From positions 1-64,000 of the forward strand of contig CAKRFU010000006.1 in assembly GCA_934320845.1 (NCBI GenBank): a stretch of DNA of 64,000 nucleotides. Reading direction: 5' to 3'. This DNA is from an uncultured Lachnospiraceae bacterium (GTDB lineage: Bacteria; Bacillota; Clostridia; Lachnospirales; Lachnospiraceae). A model generated the notes under the pieces. It was not told where the DNA came from, searched no databases, and worked only from the letters and a program-made list of their open reading frames with translations. A program made the translations under genes and the position numbers. Positions 7,689 to 16,360 of this stretch are shown here, piece by piece. How positions within the stretch are numbered: position 1 is the stretch's first letter; each line of letters opens with the position of its first letter.

Positions 7689-8207
7689 ATGTCAGATTTT
7701 GAATTAACAGATGAAAGATTGCAAAAGAAAAGAGATATTGTAAAAAGAGAAATAGATAATTGTGCAAAATATACGACAGACAGAACATATTTTTATGGAA
7801 ATTTAACAGATAAAGCTTTTTTTGCGGCAAAACAAAACTATGCCGGTAAAGTAAATCGGGAGATGGTGCTTGGAATGATTGATAATACTATTACAGGAAA
7901 TGCAAAAAATGGATTGCTCTTTGCAGTTGATGGTATTTATTATAAAAGGTTAATGGAAAGTCCGGGTTACATATCATATTCAGACGCTGCTCAAAATAAT
8001 AGATTGTTAAGTGCAAAATTAGGAGAGGATTTTAATATTAGGTGTATAAGTAAAATAGTCAATGAAATTGATGCAGTTGATAATCTTACATTAAATGAAG
8101 TTTTAGAAAAAGCTAATGAAAAGGTGATGGATTTAGATAAAACAATTGATTCGGTTAATGAAGTTTTGTCAACTGCTCAAGGCTTGTTTAACAAATGGTT
8201 TAAATAA
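7689..8207 (+). CDS. Hypothetical protein with a PH-like segment
   Basis: A 172-residue protein. The middle (NTITGNAKNGLLFAVDGIYY followed by ISYSD) resembles the pattern of bacterial PH-like domains, where a small-residue strand leads into a 'what the cell reads' strand and then a YxD/E step; this is pattern recognition, not a database match. An amphipathic helical tail (about 130-172) ends in LFNKWFK and could touch the membrane. TGGAGAG precedes the ATG. It is the fourth gene of the XRE-controlled operon. Exact role unknown. Confidence 0.66.
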   Translation: MSDFELTDERLQKKRDIVKREIDNCAKYTTDRTYFYGNLTDKAFFAAKQNYAGKVNREMVLGMIDNTITGNAKNGLLFAVDGIYYKRLMESPGYISYSDAAQNNRLLSAKLGEDFNIRCISKIVNEIDAVDNLTLNEVLEKANEKVMDLDKTIDSVNEVLSTAQGLFNKWFK

Positions 8208-8224
8208 TTATAATTGGAGGAGAA

Positions 8225-8860
8225 ATGTTTTATAAAGATACAAGACAGGAGGTAGAATTAAAGTTACAAGATATTACTGATACTGTAAATTCTGAATATA
8301 TTTGCGTAAAAAATAAGATTGAAGTGTTAAAAAATAATTGTGAGAATATACCATTTATACTTAATCAAGTAGAAACATTTGAAGGTCATATATCAGGAAC
8401 TCCACAAAATCTAAGAATTGACAGTGATTATTTGTTAGATATAAATTCAATGGTAGAGCAGATAAATAGATATGATCATGTTTCAGAAGATAATTATTAT
8501 AATAGTAGTAAAAATTTCAATTATTTAAATGCAATGGATATAATCGGAACAATAAGTCCGATTGCTCGGTTAGCTACTACAGTAGTTACAACAAAGAAAA
8601 ATAAAGATAAGTGTAAAGATGCATATGAAAAAATAGCGCAAATGCAGGAAGAATTTGAAAAATTAAAAGAATTTGAAATTATTATTGAAAAGAAAAATCG
8701 AATTATATTTGGATTAAAAACAAAGATTTACCAGTATCTAATCAAACTACAGAATAGTGGAATTACAAGTTATAAACAATTTGATGAAGCACAAAAAAGT
8801 GATTTTCAAACCATGATTTTAAATGTTATGACATTAAAAAAAGAACTTGAGGAATGGTAG
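8225..8860 (+). CDS. Hypothetical coiled-coil protein
   Basis: A 211-residue protein with heptad-like helices at 5-45 and 130-175, joined by a segment with a small hydrophobic patch (IIGTISPIARLATTVVTT, about 103-120) that might insert in or lie on a membrane. No catalytic motif. GGAGG is five bases upstream of the ATG. Helix-hydrophobic hairpin-helix layout is common in scaffold and pore-type proteins, but I cannot assign a family. Confidence 0.68.
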   Translation: MFYKDTRQEVELKLQDITDTVNSEYICVKNKIEVLKNNCENIPFILNQVETFEGHISGTPQNLRIDSDYLLDINSMVEQINRYDHVSEDNYYNSSKNFNYLNAMDIIGTISPIARLATTVVTTKKNKDKCKDAYEKIAQMQEEFEKLKEFEIIIEKKNRIIFGLKTKIYQYLIKLQNSGITSYKQFDEAQKSDFQTMILNVMTLKKELEEW

Positions 8861-8861
8861 A

Positions 8862-10220
8862 ATGGATACGAAGGCAGTTGAATATTTAGAGTATGCGGAG
8901 ATTGGTAAAGAAGAATTAAATGATTTTAATATCATTTGTGATAAATCTGATTGTCTGCTAGCTGTTTTTGCAGGGGTATGTGCAGGAATAGTAGATATTT
9001 TTTTCATTGGGACTCCGGAATTTAGTAAGTTAGGTAATGTTACTGATAAGGCTGTAGATAAAATAGTTATGAAATTTGCAAAAATGGCTGGCTGGAAACC
9101 AAGGGTGGAAAAGGAAGATGGTATTGCGTCAGCAATTGGCTTTTTAGAGAGAAAGTTTAAGGTAAATTATGACCAAACTAAAATGATTCAAATTGACAGA
9201 AAATTCCAATTAAATACAAAAAATCATCATTTAAAATCATTGGCTCATGCTCCAGATGTTATAGGTCTTTTTTTCTCTATAATTGATCAGTTTACCGGCT
9301 CATCGAGTTTTATAAGCAATGGAAGAATAATTACGATAAATAATGATGAGACAGGCTTTGAATTAAGAGGAAGTAATTTTATATCAAAGTTATATTGTGG
9401 ATTTTGTAACTGGATTGGACATGTTAAGTCTGACTTGGCTGGGAGTTCTGGAAATCGTAGGATAGAGAATGGTGGTCGTGGAATGGGATTGCCTGTGCCG
9501 TTTATGGAATTATTTCAACTTTGTGATTTTGGAAAATTACAGGGAAATAATGATGAAGCAACAACTTTAGCTAGAATTATGGAACAGGTTTTTGTAAGAG
9601 GATATGATGCAAGGTTTGCAATTACGTTAGGTGTTCCTGTGATTTTGCAAAATTTGATGATAAAAGTGTTTTGGGTATTAAAAGGTCGCTTTTATTATAA
9701 GAAAAAGTGGAGAAATTTAATTCCGGATAGATCGCATGGTGATTTAAGAATTATGTTATTATTGGGAAATGCGACATTATGTCTAATTGATGGCACAGAC
9801 GCAATAATACGTTCAAAGGGAAATGCGTTTTGCTTTATAATGCATATTAATATTGTTGCATGGTCTAAGCTTATTATAATGACAATTTCGGAAATAAAAA
9901 TAAGATATGGAAAAGATATTGCAAAGAAAATATTAGACTTGTGTTACAGTTGGATGCCATATGATGCTATAAAATATTATGCTTTTATAGAAAATAAAGA
10001 AAATGAACTAGATATTATTTTTAGTGATTTTTTAATTGAACAAGAAAACTTATATGCAGATTTTAATAATAAAATAAATAGCTATTCAGTTTTAAATGAA
10101 GGAACAGTAAGTAATGTTATGATAGCTTCTGAAATAGCAAGGACATCGGGTGTAGAAGAAGAAAAGGTTGATTTAGTAAATAATTTGGATGAATATTTTA
10201 ACAGACGTAAAAAATTTTGA
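8862..10220 (+). CDS. Large membrane-associated protein of unknown family
   Basis: A 452-residue protein and the main product of the operon. Hydrophobic stretches occur near residues 30-50 (LLAVFAGVCAGIVDIFFIG), 145-160, 260-285 and 315-345. The centre contains a motif-rich region: HAPDVIGLFFSIIDQFTGSS, then SDLAGSSGNRRIENGGRG followed by LPVP and QLCDFG. Such Gly/Asn/Arg-rich loops in an otherwise ordinary protein usually mark a conserved active or binding site. I recall similar uncharacterised proteins in other bacteria but no name. The ATG at 8862 follows TGAGGA, one base after the previous stop; an in-frame ATG at 8847 would overlap it. The product is the likely effector of this cluster. 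Confidence 0.72.
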   Translation: MDTKAVEYLEYAEIGKEELNDFNIICDKSDCLLAVFAGVCAGIVDIFFIGTPEFSKLGNVTDKAVDKIVMKFAKMAGWKPRVEKEDGIASAIGFLERKFKVNYDQTKMIQIDRKFQLNTKNHHLKSLAHAPDVIGLFFSIIDQFTGSSSFISNGRIITINNDETGFELRGSNFISKLYCGFCNWIGHVKSDLAGSSGNRRIENGGRGMGLPVPFMELFQLCDFGKLQGNNDEATTLARIMEQVFVRGYDARFAITLGVPVILQNLMIKVFWVLKGRFYYKKKWRNLIPDRSHGDLRIMLLLGNATLCLIDGTDAIIRSKGNAFCFIMHINIVAWSKLIIMTISEIKIRYGKDIAKKILDLCYSWMPYDAIKYYAFIENKENELDIIFSDFLIEQENLYADFNNKINSYSVLNEGTVSNVMIASEIARTSGVEEEKVDLVNNLDEYFNRRKKF

Positions 10221-10243
10221 ATATCAAGGGGAGGGATGCTAAA

Positions 10244-10408
10244 ATGAAACAAAAGAAAAATGACAAAAGTTTAAAGAAGTGGAAAAAGAAATGGAAAAGG
10301 AGAATAAAAATTGCTAAGATGGTAGTAAAAATGTCTGGTATAATTATTCCGGCTATTATTTTATTTGGAATAAAAGTAATATTTGATAGAGTAAGTAATT
10401 TTGATTAG
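10244..10408 (+). CDS. Small basic single-pass membrane peptide
   Basis: A 54-residue protein: 25 residues dominated by Lys, Arg and Trp, then one hydrophobic helix (about 31-47) and a short tail. GGGGAGGG lies upstream of the ATG at 10244; a TTG at 10217 overlapping the previous stop is less likely. Toxin-like or holin-like peptides have this shape, and so do small membrane anchors. Function not assignable. Confidence 0.6.
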   Translation: MKQKKNDKSLKKWKKKWKRRIKIAKMVVKMSGIIIPAIILFGIKVIFDRVSNFD

Positions 10409-10441
10409 TGATGCAAGCTAGAAAAGCAGGAGGTGTCATAT

Positions 10442-10564
10442 ATGCCAATACCACATTCAATCGTAAAACCAAAATTATGTCCCTATTGTCATAAACCTTA
10501 CAAAATGGATTTATTTAAATGCTGCAAGTATTGTCACAAGTCATTGAAAGGCTTTAGCTGGTGA
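10442..10564 (+). CDS. 40-residue zinc-ribbon protein
   Basis: ATG at 10442 sits behind a textbook AGGAGGTG. The product has CPYCHK and, twelve residues on, CCKYCHK, so it carries two CxxC knuckles typical of a minimal zinc ribbon. It ends KGFSW. It is the last gene of the operon, directly before a terminator, and is very likely a real gene despite its size. Confidence 0.65.
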   Translation: MPIPHSIVKPKLCPYCHKPYKMDLFKCCKYCHKSLKGFSW

Positions 10565-10590
10565 AGAACTAATAAAGATAGTTGATTAAA

Positions 10591-10647
10591 AATCCCCGAC
10601 AGACAAAGAGAAACTGTGTGTTCAATTTGTTTGCCGGGGATTTTTTG
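10591..10647 (+). terminator. Rho-independent terminator of the unknown operon
   Basis: AATCCCCG pairs with CGGGGATT, extended by ACAAA/TTTGT, and TTTTTT follows. It ends the operon that begins near 6300. Confidence 0.88.
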
Positions 10648-10911
10648 TCCTGTGAATTATTTTTCTAAAATATTCTTATACAAAATATAGTGAAATAATC
10701 AGCAAAAACTTAGTCACAATTTCAAATAATGATTAAAAATGATAAATATCAATTTTTTGTTGTGAAAGCTGCATATAAAAAATATTAAAGTATAGTGAAA
10801 ATGTATATAGACGTAATTTGTTTCGTTTGTTAATATTTTGCAATATCAGATTAGTAAATTACTGTTCACATTAAAGAAGGATTAAAGTATAATAGGAGGT
10901 AGAAGTAAGTA
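10648..10911. other. Gene-free AT-rich spacer
   Basis: No coding frame with a ribosome site was found. The one recognisable element is TTACTGTTCACA at 10859-10870, the reverse complement of a motif seen upstream of three other genes in this window. Confidence 0.5.
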
Positions 10912-11898
10912 GTGGCTGATTATAGAGAAGAAAATAAGATATATGAAAAACAAAGTTCTACACCGTATGATGATGTATTTAGAACGATGTTAAATGATTG
11001 TGTTAGATTTGTACTGCCCTTGCTGAATGAGGTGTTTGGTGAACATTATGATGGAACTGAAAAAATTATAATGGCAAATGATTATCATTTTAAAAATATG
11101 TAGGATGGCAGGGAAGAAAAAATAATAACAGATTCAAGTTTCAAGGTAGTAAAAGGTGATTATGTAAAGAAGTATCATTTGGAATGTCAGAGTACGATAG
11201 ATAACAGTATGTCTTTGAGAATTTTTGAGTATGATGCTCAGATTGCACTGGACGATGCGGTTATGGAGGGGGAAGATGGGGAAAAGGTATTGGTACTTAC
11301 ATTTCCGCATTCAGCAGTGTTGTTTCTTCGTTCAAATGAAAGTGTTTCGGATGCTATGAAATTGAAATTTGTGACTCCGGGTGGGAAAATTTCTTATAGT
11401 ATTCCGGTAATAAAAATGCAGAGATATTCGTTAAAGGACATATGGGAGAAAGAAATATATTTGTTGATACCTTTTTACATATTTACACATGAAGCAAATT
11501 TAAATAAATATAATAAAAATAAGGAATTGCTGCAGAATTTATTAGATGAATTTGTTGAAATCAGCAATAAATTAAATGAACTTGCAGACATAGGCAAGAT
11601 AACAGAATTTGAGAAGAGAACAATAATGGAGCTATCTAAAAAAGTTGTGGATAGTATCGCAAGAAAATATACCAATATCAGGAAGGGAGTGGACAGAATC
11701 ATGGGCGGAAAAGTAATAGAGACAGAAGCGAAAAAGATATTGAATTATGGAAAGACTCAGGGCAAAATTCTCGGTGCGATTGAATTTGCCAAAGGCATGA
11801 ATATGTCAGAAGAGCAGATTGTAGAACAAATTGTAAAAAAATTCGGCTTGAGTGAGGATGAGGCTAGAGAAAAAATTTGGGAAGTTTCGGACAAATAA
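10912..11898 (+). pseudogene. Rpn/PD-(D/E)XK nuclease family gene broken by an amber codon
   Basis: Two halves lie in the same frame and are split only by a TAG at 11101. The first 63 residues (SSTPYDDVFRTMLNDC... FGEHYDG) and the rest (YHLECQSTIDNSMSLRIFEY and PFYIFTHE...) together match the 'Rpn family recombination-promoting nuclease/putative transposase' proteins abundant in Lachnospiraceae. The ECQ motif is part of the PD-(D/E)XK core. The stop stands where relatives often have Gln (FKNMxDGREEK), so a single C-to-T change from CAG explains it. A GTG start follows AGGAGG. The second part could be made from a TTG at 11179 but would lack the start of the nuclease core. Confidence 0.78.
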
Positions 11899-12081
11899 AG
11901 AATACAAAAGTTGTTTGAAGATATATTACAAATATGTCTTAATTTATAATAAGATTTTATGATTCAATGTTGCAGCTTTTTGGAGAAAAATTAGTGAATT
12001 AGCAGTTATGTTATATAGCAGAAATATATGGTGATTATTATATATAGTTCCAAACGTTCCGTAAAAAAAATACAGTATAGC

Positions 12082-12110
12082 TTGCGGAAAAATGCAGATA
12101 ATAATATAAT
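12082..12110 (+). promoter_or_regulatory. Promoter for the AAA-TOPRIM-Ter transcription unit
   Basis: TTGCGG-17 bp-TATAAT lies 24 bases before the ATG at 12135. No other clear promoter is present before 15217, so it may drive the ATPase, TOPRIM and phosphoribosyltransferase genes together. Confidence 0.6.
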
Positions 12111-12134
12111 AAAAATAAGAAAGGCTGTGATATT

Positions 12135-13241
12135 ATGTTAAAAAAGTTTTGTGTTGAAAATTTTAAAGGATTCGGAGAAAAATTAGTATTTGATATAGGT
12201 TCTCCTAGTAATTATAGTTTTAATTCAAATATAATTGAAAATGGATGTGTGACAAAAGGAATTATATATGGGATTAATAGTTGTGGAAAGTCAAATCTTG
12301 GTTTAGCAATTTTTGATATTATTATGCATTTGACAGAAAAGGAAAAACTTTTAAAAAGTTATGATTTATATTTAAACATGAGTGGTAAAAAGTCATTTGC
12401 AGAATTTGAATATATTTTTGATTTTGATGGACATGAGGTAATCTACAAATACCAAAAAAAAGATGTAAGTACACTACGAGAAGAGAGTTTGGTTATTGAT
12501 GATAGGGAAGTTATATATTATGACTTCATTAGTGCTGAAGGATTTACTTGCCTGGAAGGTTCTGCTACATTAAATGTTACTATTAAAAATGAGAGTCCAA
12601 TATCAAGAGTTAAATATGTAAATAATAACAGCATATTGGATGATAATATAGAGAATCAGATATTTAAAAAATTTATGCATTTTGTTGAACATATGCTGTT
12701 GTTCTATTCGTTAGATAGTAGGGGATATGAAGGATTTATAAATGGAAGTGAGAGTGTGGCAGAAGGAATAGTAAATAGTGAGAAAACAGGTGAATTTCAG
12801 GAATTTTTAAAAGATAATGGTATTATTTATAATTTATATTCTTGTGAAGTTGATGGCAGGAAAGCAATTTATTGTCATTTTGAAAATCAAGATGTGGATT
12901 TTTTTAAGGTAGCTTCTACGGGAACAAGGTCACTTGCGCTTTTCTATTATTGGTATATAAAGATGCATGAGGCATCATTTGTATTTATTGATGAGTTTGA
13001 TGCATTTTATCACTTTGAGTTATCAGAAAATGTTGAAAAATGCCTAAAAGAGATTGATGGTGTACAAATCTTTACCACAACGCATAATACAGACCTTATG
13101 AGTAATGATTTGTTGCGACCGGATTGTTATTATATTTTAAATGACAATAAGATTAAGCCAATATCAGAATTGACAGAGAAGGAATTACGATTTGCACACA
13201 ACCTTCAGAAAATGTATAAGGCAGGTGCATTTAATGAATGA
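12135..13241 (+). CDS. AAA/ABC-type ATPase of a defence-like ATPase-TOPRIM pair
   Basis: A 368-residue cytoplasmic ATPase of the SMC/OLD-like class. It begins with the typical FCVENFKGFGE strand, has Walker A GINSCGKSN at 46-54, a signature-like STGTRSLALFYYW at about 261, Walker B FVFIDEFDAF at 282-291 and a switch histidine in TTTHNTDLM. A long insert separates Walker A from the signature, as in AAA_15/AAA_21 defence ATPases. It overlaps the next gene by eight bases. Adjacent ATPase and TOPRIM genes are the layout of PARIS (AriA-AriB); OLD and Gabija GajA join the two domains in one protein. The precise family is not certain. Confidence 0.82.
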   Translation: MLKKFCVENFKGFGEKLVFDIGSPSNYSFNSNIIENGCVTKGIIYGINSCGKSNLGLAIFDIIMHLTEKEKLLKSYDLYLNMSGKKSFAEFEYIFDFDGHEVIYKYQKKDVSTLREESLVIDDREVIYYDFISAEGFTCLEGSATLNVTIKNESPISRVKYVNNNSILDDNIENQIFKKFMHFVEHMLLFYSLDSRGYEGFINGSESVAEGIVNSEKTGEFQEFLKDNGIIYNLYSCEVDGRKAIYCHFENQDVDFFKVASTGTRSLALFYYWYIKMHEASFVFIDEFDAFYHFELSENVEKCLKEIDGVQIFTTTHNTDLMSNDLLRPDCYYILNDNKIKPISELTEKELRFAHNLQKMYKAGAFNE

Positions 13242-14031
13242 TAAGGATTATAAATTATTTATAGTTGAAGGTGAAGCAAGAGAACCTCTTATTATTGATA
13301 ATATATCAAAAGTTTTTTTAAAACATGCTAAATTTAAAGTTATTACACTTCCAGCAGGTCAAAATATATATATGCTTTGGAAAAGATTAAAAGAGGATGA
13401 TTTTGAAACAGATATTATTGAAATATTAAGAGAAGCAAATGAAAAAATTGAGAGACAACTTTTAGGGTTAAAAAGAAATGATTTTTCAGAAATATATCTT
13501 TTTTTTGATTATGATGGACATCAGGAGAATCTAGGTGAGGTTGATGATATTAATAATGTTATAGAACAAATGCTAGTTGGCTTTGATAATGAGACGGAGA
13601 ATGGAAAATTATATATTAGTTATCCTATGGTAGAAGCACTTAGAGATTTTGAGGAAGGAAGATGCGGAAAAAGGGATAATTGTTATATTAAGATAGACGA
13701 AATTTGTAATTATAAAACTATATCTGCAATAAGAGCTATATATCCTCAATTTAAGCTGTATAATTATCCGATTTGGAAAGAAGTGATTGATGTATTTGTA
13801 ATGCGCATTTCATGCCTTATGAATTATAAAAGTGTTATTTCTTATGAGCAGTATGTGAAAATGATAAGTCCATTTGAAATTTATAAATATGAGAAAATAG
13901 AAATTTTAAATAACAGAGTATTTATATTAAGTGCATTTCCTGAATTTTTATTGGAATATTTTGGAGTAAAATTATGGAGGGATTGTGTAAATAATGTTGT
14001 AAGTTATAAAGAATTTCAAAAATGTAAATAA
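13234..14031 (+). CDS. TOPRIM-like nuclease partner of the ATPase
   Basis: A 265-residue protein. IVEGEAREP at 10-18 supplies the glutamate and FFDYDGHQEN at 90-99 the DxD pair; together they form the acidic triad of TOPRIM/DUF4435-like nucleases such as AriB or RloB. The C-terminal 120 residues are helical without a known domain. The ATG at 13234 overlaps the ATPase stop and follows GCAGGTG. In related systems the ATPase senses a phage trigger and releases the nuclease to act on nucleic acid; that mechanism here is inference. Only 29 bases separate it from the Ter phosphoribosyltransferase gene. Confidence 0.75.
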   Translation: MNDKDYKLFIVEGEAREPLIIDNISKVFLKHAKFKVITLPAGQNIYMLWKRLKEDDFETDIIEILREANEKIERQLLGLKRNDFSEIYLFFDYDGHQENLGEVDDINNVIEQMLVGFDNETENGKLYISYPMVEALRDFEEGRCGKRDNCYIKIDEICNYKTISAIRAIYPQFKLYNYPIWKEVIDVFVMRISCLMNYKSVISYEQYVKMISPFEIYKYEKIEILNNRVFILSAFPEFLLEYFGVKLWRDCVNNVVSYKEFQKCK

Positions 14032-14060
14032 ATTAAAAAAGAGAACTGTTGGAGGGGAAG

Positions 14061-15188
14061 ATGTATCTGGAAAGTGATTTAGTTCGTATCGGCAAAAGAG
14101 AAAACAATAAGAAAAGGAATTATCTGGTTGTTAACAGACTTCAGGGAAAGCATATTCCGGTTTCGCCGAGTGAAGCTTTGAGTATGTTTGATGCATTGGC
14201 AGAGATTATAGAGAAAGAGTATTCGGGAGAAAAACTGCTTTTGATTGGATTTTCCGAGACGGCAACGGCAATAGGTGCTGAGGCTGCGATAAAACTTGGA
14301 GCATATTATATTCAGACAACGAGAGAAATTGTTCCGGGAGTGAGTTATCTGTTTTTTTCGGAATCCCATAGTCATGCAACTGAACAAAAACTTGTCAGGG
14401 AAGATATTGATAAAATCGTTGGGGGAGTTGACCGTATTATATTTATTGAGGATGAGGTTACGACAGGAAATACCATATTAAATATAGTAAACATTATGGA
14501 GGGCAGATACACTGAAGGAAAAAATGATTTGTCTTGTAACTTAAAGTTTTCTGTCGCTTCAATCTTGAATGGAATGTCAGTTGATAATCTGAGTTTATAT
14601 GAGGAACGTGGAATAAATGTACATTATCTTGTGAAAATAGATAATAGTAAATTTAGTGAGATTGCTGATAGTTATAATACAGATGGAAAATATATAGTGT
14701 GTGATACCACAAAAAAATTTGAGGTGAAACGATACGAGTTTACAGGCTGGATAAATTCAAGAAGAGTTGTCGATTCAAAGGAGTATCAGGAACACTGTCT
14801 GAAATTGTGGGATGATATTCATAATGAGATTTCTTTTGAAGCTGGGAGCAGTGTTCTGGTGATAGGGACGGAAGAGTTTATGTATCCTGCACTTTTTATA
14901 GGTTCCTGCATTGAAAAAATCGGATGCAGAGTTAGAAGTCATTCGACAACGAGAAGTCCTATTGAAGTTTGTCGGTTTAAGGATTTTGATACATATCCTG
15001 TTCACGAAAGATATGAGCTGTGCAGCTTATATGATGATAAAAGAAAGACTTTTATTTATGATTTGGATTCGTATGATAAGGTGTTGATTTTAACTGACTC
15101 ACATTATGATGGAAATAATGGAGTAAATTCGCTTGTGAATGCATTGAAAAAGAAAAATGAGGACATCTATCTTATTAAATGGATTTAG
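14061..15188 (+). CDS. Phosphoribosyltransferase-TRSP protein of the Ter biosynthetic module
   Basis: A 375-residue protein. The type I phosphoribosyltransferase PRPP loop EDEVTTGNT is at 130-138, preceded by an LLIGFSETATAIG strand-turn-helix. The C-terminal domain contains the STTRSP motif (about 295-300) that names the TRSP domain found fused to such enzymes in tellurite/stress operons. It is believed to help make a nucleoside-like or ribosyl metabolite together with StiP and the HpcH-like lyase. The ATG at 14061 follows GGAGGGG; a TTG at 14049 lies inside the ribosome site. It runs straight on from the TOPRIM gene and is followed after 28 bases by stiP. Confidence 0.88.
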   Translation: MYLESDLVRIGKRENNKKRNYLVVNRLQGKHIPVSPSEALSMFDALAEIIEKEYSGEKLLLIGFSETATAIGAEAAIKLGAYYIQTTREIVPGVSYLFFSESHSHATEQKLVREDIDKIVGGVDRIIFIEDEVTTGNTILNIVNIMEGRYTEGKNDLSCNLKFSVASILNGMSVDNLSLYEERGINVHYLVKIDNSKFSEIADSYNTDGKYIVCDTTKKFEVKRYEFTGWINSRRVVDSKEYQEHCLKLWDDIHNEISFEAGSSVLVIGTEEFMYPALFIGSCIEKIGCRVRSHSTTRSPIEVCRFKDFDTYPVHERYELCSLYDDKRKTFIYDLDSYDKVLILTDSHYDGNNGVNSLVNALKKKNEDIYLIKWI

Positions 15189-15216
15189 TCTATTGTATTG
15201 AATTGATGTATGTAAT

Positions 15217-16347
15217 TTGGAGTTTGAGGGAAAGATAATAGATTTTAAGATGTTAAATAGTATCGTCGATTCAGAGGTTGAGGGAGGAAAGATATTGATA
15301 AGTTCGTATAAAGAAGAAGATGTGATTTTACTGCTAAAGGATATAACAGGACTTGTAGAGCCACAGCCGACAAAAGAGAGGGAGAGGCTTATTCAATCGG
15401 GAAAGCATTATAGTGAGATGCTTCCGATAGAATATGTTCCGACTGAAAAATACATGGAAACTTATTATGAAGTTTTAAAGGTTTATTCTGAGCCTGTTGC
15501 AAGGGCAGTTGGTGTTGTGGCAGATAAGATAGTAAATGCGAAAGGGAAAAATGTGGTTCTTGTATCACTTGCAAGAGCGGGGATTCCTATTGGGATTTTG
15601 ATTAAGAGGTATATTAAATTTAAGTATGATATAGATGTGCCGCACTATTCTATTTCAATTATAAGGGGAAGAGGAATTGATGATAATGCTATGAAGTATC
15701 TTCTTGAAAGATACGAAGCGAAGCAGCTTCTTTTTGTTGATGGCTGGATTGGAAAAGGAGCTATTTTAAATGAATTAAAGAAGGATGTTGTTCAGTATGA
15801 TGGTGTTTTAGATGATATTGCCGTTATTGCTGATCCGGCAAATGTCACTGAGCTTTGCGGGACACATGATGATATTTTGATACCAAGTTCATGTCTTAAC
15901 AGTACGGTGTCGGGGCTTATCAGCAGAACTTTTCTGAGAAGCGATATTATTGGAGAGAATGATTTTCATGGTGCTGTTTATTATGGTGATTTGAAAAATG
16001 CAGATTTGTCATATCAATTTATAGAGACAATTGAAAGTTATTTTGTTATTGATAATGAAGAAAAAACAGATAATAAAGGGAATATAAAAGGAATAGACGA
16101 GGTAAGAAAAATAGCAGTTAAGTTTGGGGTAGATGATATAAACTTTATAAAGCCGGGTATTGGTGAGGCAACAAGGGTGCTCTTAAGGCGTGTTCCGTGG
16201 AAAGTCCTTATCGATGAAAAATATAAGGATTCAAAAGAATTGAGCCATCTTATAAGATTAGCTGAGGAAAAAAACGTACCGATTGAGTATTATCCAATGA
16301 ATAATTATAAGTGCTGCGGTATTATCAAACAGCTTTCAGATATTTGA
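15217..16347 (+). CDS. StiP-family protein (PRTase-like with PELOTA-like C-terminus)
   Basis: A 376-residue protein of the Ter module, named 'cysteine protease StiP' in databases. Motifs include LVSLARAGIPIGILIKRYIK, SIIRGRGIDDNAM, LLFVDGWIGKGAI and a conserved LIPSSCLNSTVSGLISRTF around the candidate Cys. The last 90 residues (FIKPGIGEATRVLLRRVPWK...) form a PELOTA-like RNA-binding fold. A second phosphoribosyltransferase-like core sits in the middle. The start is unclear: TTG at 15217 has no good ribosome site, and ATG at 15250 is an alternative after GAGGGAAAG. Its 3' end overlaps that of the convergent lyase gene by 12 bases. Confidence 0.85.
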   Translation: MEFEGKIIDFKMLNSIVDSEVEGGKILISSYKEEDVILLLKDITGLVEPQPTKERERLIQSGKHYSEMLPIEYVPTEKYMETYYEVLKVYSEPVARAVGVVADKIVNAKGKNVVLVSLARAGIPIGILIKRYIKFKYDIDVPHYSISIIRGRGIDDNAMKYLLERYEAKQLLFVDGWIGKGAILNELKKDVVQYDGVLDDIAVIADPANVTELCGTHDDILIPSSCLNSTVSGLISRTFLRSDIIGENDFHGAVYYGDLKNADLSYQFIETIESYFVIDNEEKTDNKGNIKGIDEVRKIAVKFGVDDINFIKPGIGEATRVLLRRVPWKVLIDEKYKDSKELSHLIRLAEEKNVPIEYYPMNNYKCCGIIKQLSDI

Positions 16348-16360
16348 AAGCTGTTTGATA
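16323..16360. repeat. Perfect 16-bp palindrome spanning two convergent stop codons
   Basis: TATCAAACAGCTTTCA-6 bases-TGAAAGCTGTTTGATA. Both stop codons lie within it. It is coding on both strands, so both proteins end in KQLS(D/N)I. It would make a strong RNA hairpin in either transcript, but there is no T run, so it is not a standard terminator. Confidence 0.85.

Noticed and set aside
14079..14387. Antisense reading frame inside the phosphoribosyltransferase gene
   Set aside because: The sense frame encodes clear motifs; the antisense product has no ribosome site or recognisable features.
16323..16360. Palindrome as a standard bidirectional terminator
   Set aside because: No T run follows on either strand, so it is listed as an inverted repeat instead.
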